From Collybia mongolica (Eukaryota; Basidiomycota; Agaricomycetes; Agaricales; Clitocybaceae), in assembly GCA_013420905.1 (NCBI GenBank), contig JAAXNY010000010.1, positions 1-64,000 on the forward strand: a stretch of DNA of 64,000 nt, in the 5' to 3' direction. Under the pieces are notes generated by a model. The model was not told where the DNA came from and did no database searches. It saw nothing but the letters and a program-made list of their open reading frames with translations. The position numbers and the translations under genes are program-made. Positions 24,387 to 33,908 of this stretch are shown piece by piece. The first letter of the stretch is position 1, and every line of letters begins with the position of its first letter.

Positions 24387-25103
24387 TCATAAACCAATGA
24401 AAAAACCAAACAGAACGCCTAAACTGACGGCACTCCATGCAGTAATGAGGTGGAATAGATGCACAGTTGCATATCCGGCACTTGCACCACTATTTCCGGA
24501 GAATACCTCAGTACGATAGGGTACTGCAGGACCTGTCCAGGAGTTTGTGAGTGTAACATCTAAGTTCCCTGCCCTCTGGACGCAGGATCCCCCTCCTTTC
24601 CCATCTAGATCGCAGCTCACTGCAATAAAACCACCGCGTCCGGATTCGGTGGCACTGAGTGATTCGGTTAAGGCATAGTGTGAAGCATCAGCAACTAGCG
24701 TTCCTGTTGTTGCTTTTTTGGTGAGAACCACCACAGTAAAATAATTTGAACTCACCATGGATCGTTTCTGGTGGAAACGTACTGGTAGAAAAGAGCGGTT
24801 CCCAGGTTACTGTTGTTCCGTTGCTCGTGTGTGTGGAAAACCCCGTCCAGATGGGTACGTTGCTTTGCACAAACTCAAGAGAGACTGTGGCGAGCCCATC
24901 CGACCCCACCCCAACGACACTGTATGTTGCAGACGGTGTAGGAAAGTCTATGCGCGCCCCCGATGGATAAACTTCGAAGAGTGTAACTGTTGTCGCACAT
25001 TTGACTTATTCCATGTTTTTCAGTCAGATTGCGGTCAAGGATCTGACGCAAACCCACCAGCGATTGGAAAAGCAAGAATCACTCGAAAAAATGTAAGCTT
25101 CAT
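24387..25103 (-). CDS. Small secreted protein with hydrophobic tail, paralog 3
   Basis: 203 residues from exons 25058-25103 (46 bp), 24756-25004 (249 bp) and 24387-24703 (317 bp). The signal peptide is MKLTFFRVILAFPIAV. The signature CDLDGKGGGSC is intact, and the C-terminus (SLGVLFGFFIGL) is hydrophobic. It is the closest relative of paralog 2 and sits in the second copy of the same duplicated block. Exon 3 is two codons shorter than in paralog 2, from a small in-frame deletion after the signature. No stop or frameshift. Confidence 0.87.
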
Positions 25104-25474
25104 AGCAGAGCCTCAAAGGAGGGGGGAACAAAAAGTAGAATTGGTCGTTCCTAAGAAAAGTGTTGGCCTTGTGCAAGATGGGGATAATCAAGGAAAAATA
25201 ACGTCCCCCAGTGAGTGTCAAATTTCCGTCTCGGAGGGTATCTCGGCCAGAACTGGCTCAACCGACATCAGTCCCTTGATGCCGTCATGAGGCTAATGAG
25301 TCTTTTGAATCCTGGGTACACGATAGTAATTAGGCATATTTCCAAAAAGGCGCGTATACTGACATGCTGGGTGATAGGAAACGTGGTACAAGCCAAGTCG
25401 TCGGGATACTATCTACAATGCATTCAAGAATGTGCTCGAATCGCCAGCAGGAATCGGATTTCACTGGAAGTAGG

Positions 25475-25540
25475 TCCCTCCTCCCTTTCCATCTAGATCG
25501 CCGCTTGTGACAATATGGTTATGCAGGTCTATGGTGGTAC
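25475..25540 (-). pseudogene. Remnant of the small secreted protein family (exon 3), copy B
   Basis: The minus strand reads HNHIVTSGDLDGKGGGTYF, the counterpart of the remnant at 21000-21065. Only the signature region survives. The stretch 25541-26090 continues the duplicated flank, without an intact gene. Confidence 0.62.
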
Positions 25541-26619
25541 TTATGGTGAAGAGTTATGAGGTGTTAACATCAAGGCGACGAATAAAGACGAGCCTAAGAG
25601 CGAGCACTCGGATGTCAATATGACGAGGTCTGTCTGCTAGAACATCAACGTGTTAACACAACCATACAGGAAGAAAGTGGACAAAGGCCACTTAAGTCGA
25701 ACACAGAATCATTTACCACGGCAACAGGGATGCGGCGCATTCCTTGCGGATAGAAAGCGGCTCTAAAACGGGTGATCTTGTAGTGAGGGGTTCCATTAAG
25801 GAAGCGTGCGTGTTGGGACTGAGTATGCAGCACTAGAAACTCGCAGTAGCGAGGATGAGATATGACGATGGCATAAACAATAGCTGTGTTAATGGGTATG
25901 GAGATTGCAGCGGACAAATGGTCGCATGGTGAAGACACACCTGGAATCTTGTTTCGCTCAGATAACACATGAGAAGCACATTGGAGTCGTTTAGTCTTTT
26001 ATAAGAAAGCTGTTCCCATGCAGGACGGGGATGTTCATGGAAACATAATAAACCCGGGTGAGTCTTTGTCATTTGTACCAATCGGTACCATCATGCTTCC
26101 CTCAAGTTTGTGACATCAAGAATTTATTATCTATATTTAAATAGTGTTTATCCATTCTCGGCTGGGTCAACATCAATGATGATGTTGGTGAGCTTTGTTA
26201 AAGCCTGCGTACACAGTGGTAATCAGGAGTAATTCACAAGGCACGTATATGTTGTGTGATAGGATATGTGCGCATGATACAGACCGAGTCATCAATCTTC
26301 TACCTACAACGCATCCAAATGTTACATCCAAAGCAAATCATAAGAGGATTGCCTTGCACCGGCACCCAGGCACGCAGAATCAAGCAACTCGACGCCAATC
26401 ATATATCGTGGAATTGCAGGGACATTATGAGTATGGGTCCGTGGTATTCTCGGCCCGTTCTCCCCCTTACCCACCTTCCCAGACTTGCATAGTAAAGTAC
26501 TGTGCAAGCATGTTAATATCGGACTATAAAAGCACAGAACTGCTAATATACCCAAGTCATTCCCAAAGCTATACCCATTTCATTAAAATAAATCAAATGG
26601 ATCCTGAGCTATGTACCAG

Positions 26620-27355
26620 TCATAAACCCATAAAGAAACCAAACAGAACGCCTAAACTGATGGCACTCCACGCAATGATAAGGTGAAATAGACCCACAGA
26701 TGCATAACCTCCACTTGCACTACTATTTCCAGAGAATACCTCAGTATGATAGGGTACTGCAGGACCTGTCCAGGAGAATGTGAATGTACCATTTAAATTC
26801 CCTCCCCAAACCCTCTGGACGCAGGATCCTCCTCCTTTCCTATCTAGATCACAGCTCAATGCTTGAAAGGCATTGTGTCCAGAATCTGTGGCGATAAGTG
26901 ATTCGGTCAATGTGTAGTGTGAAGCGTCAGCGACTAGTGTTCCTGTTGTCACCTTGTTAATGGGGTTCACAGTGAAATAATTCAAGCTCACCATGGATTG
27001 TTTCTGGTGGAGGTGTAATGGTAGAAGAGTGTGCTTCCTGGGCTGTGGTTGCTCCGTTGCTCATGTGTGTTGAAAACCCCATCACGATGGGTTGCTTGCT
27101 TCTCACATCTTCATATGAGACTGTTGCAAGGCCATCCGTTCCAACCCCAACAATGCTATATGTTTCAGAAGGTTTGAGATAGTCTGTGCCAGCTGCCAAT
27201 TGTTGGACCCCAACAAGTGTAATCGTTGTTGCACATTGGACTTGTTTCCATATTTGTTAGCCAGATTAGGGTTAATGATCTGTATCACACTCACCAGCGA
27301 TAGGAAAAGCAAGAAATACTTGGAAGAATGCAGCTCTGGGACTCCTGGGAGTCAT
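26620..27355 (-). CDS. Small secreted protein with hydrophobic tail, paralog 4
   Basis: 210 residues from exons 27295-27355 (61 bp), 26992-27240 (249 bp) and 26620-26942 (323 bp). The start codon used by paralogs 2 and 3 is lost here; an ATG 15 bp further upstream keeps the frame and lengthens the signal peptide by five residues (MTPRSPRAAFFQVFLAFPIA). The signature reads CDLDRKGGGSC, with Gly changed to Arg. The tail (SLGVLFGFFMGL) matches paralog 3. Reading frame and splice sites are intact, so it is probably expressed. Confidence 0.82.
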
Positions 27356-27957
27356 AACAGGGGGCGGGGGGAGTAGGATTTGTTGTTCCTAAAAGAAGTG
27401 TTGGCCCTGCACAGAATGGGTATAATCGCAGAAAAGCAACATCCCACGGGAGTATTTATCATTTATGTCAAGTGATCATTTTATACCATCATGCTTCCTT
27501 TAAGTTTGTGACATGAGGAATCCATTATCTATATTTAATCAGTGTTTCTCCGTTTCGGTTGGATTTCCTTGGCCAGAGCCAGCTGACTCAACTATATATA
27601 CTGACATGTTGTGTGATAGGGAACATGTACGTGGTACAAACCAAGTCATCAGGATACTACCTACAACGCCACAAATGTTATGTTGAAAGAGGATATTTTT
27701 CGCCGGCATCCAGGCACACAGATTTAACCAACCCACCCGCTTTCAAGGACAATAAAAATATAGGTCTGTGATATGCTCAGCCCGTTCCTCCCCTTACCTG
27801 CATTTCCAGCTTTACATAGTAAAGTAACACACAAGAATGCTGATACTCAAGTATCAGACGAAGAGAGCATCCCGTGAATGTATTTAACAACATATACTAA
27901 TACATATTTTATCAACATTCCCTTCTAAAAGTGCGAATAAAATGATTAGAATCTGCA
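27356..27957. other. Flank of the duplicated array
   Basis: About 600 bp. The part up to 27880 resembles the 5' flanks of paralogs 2 and 3 (for example ACTGACATGTTGTGTGATAG and CATCAGGATACTACCTACAA), so it is the third, eroded copy of the unit. No gene seen. Confidence 0.55.
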
Positions 27958-28904
27958 TCAAAACCCGTTCCGGCTCCAATCACAAGACTTCATCTTCTCA
28001 ATGTTAGATTCTATTGTATTTTGCCAGGACAGAAGGTAAGCTGAGAGCGCAAAGCCGCAATCTACATTGATTCTCCCACAAACTGCTGATAATTCTTTCA
28101 GGCTCGTGACGTCTTCCAACTCGGCCATGTATTTCATGATGATTTGCGGGTACTTTTCCCAGAATTGGATACCGCTTTTATAAGGGTACGATCTGACCTC
28201 ATGTAGATGTGTTTGCCAAGCAATGTGGTATTTGGTCTAGTCAAGAGGCTCTCATAACGATTGAGAATGGAAGAGATTATAGGAACATACCCAAGGGACA
28301 ATGAGATGTCCTGGAAGCTCCGAAACGATCCGATCCAAAGGCGTCCCGATAAGATAAGGAGCGGCTTTTCCCAGAAGCATTTTGTGGCCGTGTCTTCCTG
28401 CATGAATAAATATTTTGTATGTGTTGTCCGGTAGGGTCATTCTACAAACGTAAAATTGGGGTTCATACAATCTTTACTTGTTGTAAAATCGAAAATGTAC
28501 TCCATGACGAGTGTGCAACTGTAAATTGCGAAGTACACTTGGTATTTCTCAGCTGCTTCTGCGACCGCTGTGACTATTTCAAATGGGAAGGAATGGATAT
28601 CCGGCTGAGACATGGGATAGATATACTGGAATAGAAACTCGAGCGTCGATGAAGATTCCGTGAGCGGGACAACTTCCCCATGTGTCTCGAAGCCAGAAGG
28701 TGCAAAGCTGCCAGTGGAGGTTTCAAGATTCTTACAATGGATCCTGAACAAAATATTGTCGCTGGATTTGAAGATGACATCTGCATCGATAGAGTCAACT
28801 ATAATGCTGTTAATTTAAAAATGTAGCATTTTTCCTAATGCTGGGCACTCACAATTCTCAGAACACCGGTTGTTCAACATGGTAGAGTTTCGGTCGTCAG
28901 ACAT
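27958..28904 (-). CDS. BTB/POZ domain protein 1
   Basis: 246 residues from exons 28853-28904, 28501-28798, 28291-28441 and 27958-28197; all phases agree. The BTB fold runs from about residue 18 to 120: DADVIFKSSDNILFRIH, then LESTxG-like FAPSGFET and LEFLFQYIYP, then AEAAEKYQVY. A helical C-terminal half includes HAGRHGHKMLLGKAAPYLIG and HLIVPW. This is the small-BTB family expanded in agaricomycetes; BTB domains mediate dimerisation and often adapt substrates to cullin-3. Exons 2 and 3 (298 and 151 bp) are exactly as long as in the BTB gene at 46293, marking common descent. No partner domain is present. Confidence 0.87.
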
Positions 28905-29532
28905 GGTGTAGGATACGGGTCAAGGTGGAAAGCAATGAAGGGATTGAATTAGATTTGGTAACCCCCCCCGTGATCGCCTGTCGACAGAAACAATAGCTGA
29001 TATGGGCATTGTCGTGAAAAGCCTCATTCAAAATCAGTGGTGAAGGCGGGTAAGCAGCTAGGAAAAAAGGCCAGATCTGGTGCGAGGCAGCCATATTTAC
29101 CCCAAACGTGCACCACATCCAGCAGCCATTGACTTGTCCGCGTTCAAACTTTGCTGCGATTCTCGTTGCCACGCCCACAATTTCCGCCCTATTACCCCCC
29201 AGCGTTGTCCCTGCAAGCGTGCCTGACTTAAATGGGGCAACGCCTTGACGGATACATCGCCTCAAGGCAATGTCGAGCGCCAATCTCCAACTAATTTCTC
29301 ACCCGAACTTTGCAAGTTCCAAAAACCGGGACCGGCGGGCCACCACCAATGAGGACGCCATTGCCAGAATGTAGGGCATTTTTCACAAATTCTCCTGCAG
29401 CTTGTCGATCTCTTATTCCCTTCTAGAAGCCAAGTTGAGTCACATGCTTTTCTTTACCTCATTTGCACCGATTCACGCTTATTAGTCATGGAGTAATTAG
29501 ATAGGTCTATGCCAGCCCCGTGTTCTTGGGAC

Positions 29533-29626
29533 GACCTGGTAGTATAACGGTAGTACACTCAGCGCACAACAATCCATTTTTGGCAATCCCTCTCTGAGGC
29601 TCCTTGTTCGAATCAAGGCCAGGTCA
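29533..29626 (+). tRNA. tRNA-like sequence with long anticodon loop (possible pseudogene)
   Basis: 94 nt with a 7-bp acceptor stem (GACCTGG/CCAGGTC) and discriminator A. The D arm contains an A-box match (TAGTATAACGG). The T arm is 5 bp (CCTTG TTCGAAT CAAGG) with a B-box match. The anticodon stem is CTCAG/CTGAG but encloses about 31 nt. That could be an anticodon loop plus intron, yet the base expected to be U33 is G, so I cannot name an anticodon. Repeated in the right arm at 52347-52440. Confidence 0.5.
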
Positions 29627-30050
29627 CTAATAATATGCCATAAGAAGTTTTGTTCTCTATCAGGGGCCTTTTAACCGATAACGCGAAGAATTGCTACATA
29701 TAAGACAACGTTTTGCCATTGTTATCGATTCCGTCTGCTAATCCATATAAAGTATTCAGGATATGTGGAAAATGCATTAGGAATCGTTACGGCTCAAAAA
29801 ACTTCACTATCTAAGTATTTGGTTGCGTTGCATCTTGCCAAAGACCAAGGTAACTTGTGAGTACACCATCCTTGTTGTTTTCGCCAAATAACTTCGCTAA
29901 ATTTTTTTAAATTTTGATGTCTCCTAGATTGGCAACGCAGTTCCCAACGCCTTATGGGTACTGATCCCGAATATTGGTGAACTCATAAATTGTATTGTTA
30001 TGAGGGTACGCCCTGGCTTGCCGAAGCTGGTTATCCCATTTCATGTGATA

Positions 30051-30078
30051 CAACATCTAGTAGCTTAACTAGATGTTG
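30051..30078. other. Perfect 11-bp-stem hairpin, left arm copy
   Basis: CAACATCTAGT, a 6-nt loop, then ACTAGATGTTG. The stem is identical in the right arm (51894-51921) while the loop differs. Role unknown. Confidence 0.75.
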
Positions 30079-30375
30079 TTTCTAGTTGAAGGTGTCTGGG
30101 TTTGAGGATCCCCGTTCGATTTGGATTTGAGGGTAATAGGATTCAACCGGACGACCTTTTCTGCAGCATTAGCAGATCGGGGGTGTTTTATGCGCTGTAG
30201 TGAGGAAAGCATGTTTACCTGAGTGAGGGTGTGTGGGGGTTATAATGGAAGATATTCGTGATGCGTGATCGTGATGATGGCGTGTCCGCAATATTTTTGC
30301 CTGCTCCCTGAGTTCTGCGAGATCGGCCTAGTTGCGTCTCCCTCACTTGCTAAGAAACTTATTTCTCGATGCACC

Positions 30376-30558
30376 TTAAGTTTGGGAATCCATCCCCCCC
30401 CAGCCAGCCCAAAGTGGGGAGACCACCATAATAGATAGTTCCATTGCCATATTGATCGGTTCGACTATAGACGCTGGTATTGGCACGTCTCGCGCATCGT
30501 CGCCTTCATTTTTGAGTTGCCCCATCAAAGCTGGAAGTGAAGTGGAGAGAACATCCAA
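30376..30558 (-). other. 60-codon open frame conserved in both inverted-repeat arms
   Basis: Starts MDVLSTSLPALMGQLKNEGD and ends WAGWGGMDSQT. The right-arm copy (51414-51596, plus) keeps start, length and stop with a handful of substitutions. The frame lies upstream of, and divergent from, the 2H-phosphoesterase gene. It may be a small gene, an exon, or chance conservation between fairly recent duplicates. No domain recognised. Confidence 0.35.
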
Positions 30559-30714
30559 GCTCTAAGGTCAAGGTAGCCCATGATGATGGTGATTTGCATG
30601 TTGATCATGGATCCGATATCGGAAACACTATTATTGGTGGCTGTGCCAGCCACTGCTTCCCCACCAACTGTGAAGATTGTGCCAGCTCACCTACCAATTT
30701 GAGTCCGGAACTGC

Positions 30715-32022
30715 ATGAACACTATCCGAGGTACCACACGCAGAAGAGGCGGAAGACGATCGCCTAGCCTAACCCTGAAGATTCAAATGCAAGCGCCCAT
30801 GCAAACTCCTCAAAATCCCGGCCTCTCGTGGGTAGTTCCACTCCTCCCAGGCCCAAGTTTAACGAAATAAAGACCTCGCGACCACTTCCAACGCATTGTG
30901 AGATCCCTGTGTCCAATTTTGATGTCATACATTGAGCTTGTTGTGTCGTAGTCATTGTGATACCGCTCGTGCGCACCTTCACCGGTATTGTATCCATGTC
31001 CGAGACTAACAGCCCTTGCAGAACACCAACCGGGCTATTCTCAGCCGCATTTCTGCGTTTCAAAACTCCCTCCTCGAATACTCGAATCCACGCCAAGGCA
31101 CCGAGAAGAACAGGATTCGCAGTCTTGACCCTTCGATCGTCATTGACCCACGACGCTTCCACCTCACGCTCGGGGTTATGGCACTCGAGGACCCTGTAAG
31201 TGACACGAACCCTCTGCCTTTCGTCACAAGTCCTCCCCATCCCACGCACACTGTGGACTCGGCACTCACCCTTCTACGCTCGCTCGAACCTGCGCTCGCC
31301 GAGATTGTTTCGGAAGTTTTGGCAGATAGAACGATTGACAAATCAAGGCTAGACCGGTCCACAAATCAACGGCTCCAGTGGGGTAACTGTGCAAGGGGCT
31401 GAACCTGGGGAATCAGAGGATAACAGCCCTGACGTCAGAGGGGATGGAAGGAGTGGTATTGATGAAATATGGACCAAGGTTCTTTATGTAGCGCCGACTT
31501 TAGCAGGTGCATAAGGAGAAAAGCTGCGTCGTATCACCGGTACGTTTTGCGTTAATACTGCCCTTTCAGCTGGAACTATGTAATGATATACCTTCTATCG
31601 TCCAGATCTGGTGTATCAAACATTCAAACGCGTGGGCTATCTCACTGATATTCGACCCCTCAAGGTAGGGCTTTCTGTAACCCATGTACACGTTTCGTCA
31701 ACTGACATATTGTTAATCTCCCTCGTAGCTACACTGTACAGTCCTAAATGCATCGCAACGTCGCCCGTCTCGACTACGCGGTGACCCACTCTCCTATTCA
31801 GACGTAGTGAAATCCGGATTGACAGATCTCCTCTCGCCCACTGCGGGGGCTATAAACACACCACTAAAAACCACTGCTACACCGCAATTTCAGCCAGAAA
31901 CGGCCACAACGTCAAAGTCCAATTCCAATGCGAAACGGAGAGTCGCCCCACCACCGCCGGTACTCATCGATCTTGGGGATGAAGTTAGTGGCTGTACTAC
32001 AAACGAGACGAGGCCGGAATAA
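30715..32022 (+). pseudogene. 2H phosphoesterase (AKAP7-like), broken left-arm copy
   Basis: Counterpart of the intact gene at 49792-51273. The start (MNTIRGTTRRRGGRR) and first catalytic motif (PRRFHLTLGVMALEDP) are recognisable. Inactivating changes are a deletion of about 18 bp that breaks the frame in the Arg-rich first exon, a 92-bp deletion near 31378 that removes the segment before the second half, and a TAA at about 31511 where the right copy has a Glu codon. Homology also ends at 31990, so the conserved C-terminal strand is replaced by unrelated sequence (ending GCTTNETRPE). Confidence 0.82.
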
Positions 32023-32547
32023 ATATGAAACATATCAAAATGCCAACTTTTCAAGCATCGGAATGGGATGGAGGCACGGTACACCTAAACGCCAAATGCG
32101 ACCATGAAGCACGATTTGACCGAGATTTCAGAGACCTCAGTCAACAATAGCGGGGATCGCCTGAGTTCTCGTTATGAGCAAGGTCGAATGTTGGGCTCGC
32201 TAGGGAGATGGGAGCTGTGGGACTTGCCAGGCATCGCTATGCATAGAGGATTCATGTATCGTAACCTGCCTCTAATTAAAGCCAATAATGTACTTCGTAC
32301 ACTAGGTAATGGGAGCAGGAGCGACTGGTGTGCTGTGCGCGCGCCTAAACTTTATATCCCGAATATTATGTACGTATATACCCAAGGACGAAATCATTTA
32401 TATCTTGGGTAACAAACCTGTCCGTAGATCCGACCATTGATAAAGCGTCTGACTGATGATTTGGTTTTGTTTATGCGGAAGAAGCCAAAACACGATTCAA
32501 ACACGACGCGCACAAGCACCGTCTATTCCCCCCCTCAACACCTGCCA
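32023..32547. other. Intergenic, nothing recognised
   Basis: About 520 bp outside the left repeat arm. A 102-codon frame at 32104-32412 (+) has no recognisable feature. It should contain the promoter of the BTB gene at 32548. Confidence 0.4.
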
Positions 32548-33610
32548 ATGTCCAACGAATTCGATAAAACATTTCTCACAGTCGATCTCACGTTTTCCAA
32601 AGTCAATTGTGATGATAATTCCACATCCAAGCGCTGTATGTAACTTGTATTATCCACTCTGCGAATCCTCATGTACATGATGGGATGCCGATCGGATGTA
32701 GTCAACGCTGGAGATGCCGACGTCACAGTTCAATCCAGCGACCACATTCTGTTCAAGTTGCATCGCAAAAATCTCGAACTCGCATCGGGTGGGTTTCCGC
32801 CAGCGGACATAGAGACGAATGGAGAGATTGTCGTACTCTCGGAGGCTGGGTCGACACTTGAGCTTCTTTTCCAATACGTCTATCCCAACCCTTTGCCTGA
32901 TATTCAGTCCTTCGAATTCGAGTTTAAAGACATTGTGCGTTTGGGAGAGGCTGCAGAGAAGTACCAAGTTTTCTCTGCTATGTATATTTGCAAGATGTAT
33001 ATGAAGTATGTGGATGAGATTTCTATGTTGCACAAGGGCCTAAAAAGCGTCTTGATGGTCATAAAGACATCATTTGCAGGCGGAATCTCACCCTATTGAC
33101 ATCCTTGCACATGGAGCAAAGTATGGATACACAGACCTTATAGACGAGGCGTCCCTGATGCTCCTGAAAAAGCCATTGTCTGACGTAGTCCCATGCCTTC
33201 CAAGCAACCTGATCATGGCTTATGTATGTCCTCAGGATTTGCGATGTATCATTGAGATAACCTAATTCAAACTCCTCCTTGGGAAGAGTCGTTACTATAG
33301 TGCATGGGAAGGCGCACTCCATTATGCCCGAACATATGACTTCAATCCTAGATATTCTGGGGACACTCCCGAATGGGGGAGGCCTGGCCAAAAGTCGAAA
33401 ACCTGTGGCAAGGATACCTGTAATTGCAACGTTCAAATTACTAAGCTTGCAGTGCTGGAGAGACTTACGAGTCTGTCCGTCCTACAAGACCTCAAACTCC
33501 TATTCGCAGACGTTGGCTGTTGGCATTTTAGGAAGGACGTCAGTGGGTGGGAGAACAGCGTAGCCTTTCAAACTTATAACCTAAAATTCCATAAGTTCTT
33601 AGATAGTTAG
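32548..33610 (+). CDS. BTB/POZ domain protein 2
   Basis: Four exons: 32548-32635, 32702 to about 33008, 33080 to about 33222, and 33287-33610. The BTB fold reads DADVTVQSSDHILFKLHRKN, then FPPADIETNGEIVVLSE, LELLFQYVYPNPLPDI and GEAAEKYQVFSAMYICKM. Exon 3 continues DILAHGAKYGYTDLIDEAS, and exon 4 opens SRYYSAWEGALHYAR, typical of the family's C-terminal half. The second intron is awkward: its canonical GTATGT donor puts exon 3 out of phase, while a GTGGAT donor three bases downstream keeps the frame. The C-terminal extension has a short Cys-rich run (TCGKDTCNCN), like a zinc loop but unproven. Same family as 27958, 43377 and 46293. Confidence 0.78.
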
Positions 33611-33908
33611 CTCTGGGTCTTTTATGGCGAGTCTAGCGACACAGCATCATGTTCAACTTGGAGACGTGTCACCGAATAAACTTTTTCAGAATTGGCGACT
33701 CGACTGCGCCGCCAACGATAGCGAAGGTTGGGCACAGCCACATCCGAACTCCGGTCCGCGATATCAGATCTGGATTTGGATCTAAGTAAACACGCCCAAA
33801 TAATGATTACGCATTACGCACTTCTCTCCATCACCACCACCACCAGCGGCCCTCCTCCCTCCCACCACCCATCACAGCCAACTTTAGGGTTAAAGCAAGC
33901 ATATAAAA

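Larger units (their letters stand above)
24300..26090. repeat. Segmental duplication, unit B (gene plus 5' flank)
   Basis: Second copy of the block at 19500-21650, in the same orientation. It has lost about 300 bp between the gene's upstream region and the remnant. A third, more diverged copy continues through 26620-27880 (paralog 4 and flank), so the array grew by repeated tandem duplication. Confidence 0.78.
29292..31990. repeat. Long inverted repeat, left arm
   Basis: About 2.7 kb that is the reverse complement of 49875-52680, some 18 kb away. The arm contains a tRNA-like sequence, an 11-bp-stem hairpin, a 60-codon frame also kept in the other arm, and a broken 2H-phosphoesterase gene. 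Homology stops sharply after TAATTTCTC at 29292 and at GTTAGTG at 31990. The left arm has deletions of about 92 bp and about 12 bp relative to the right. Confidence 0.9.
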
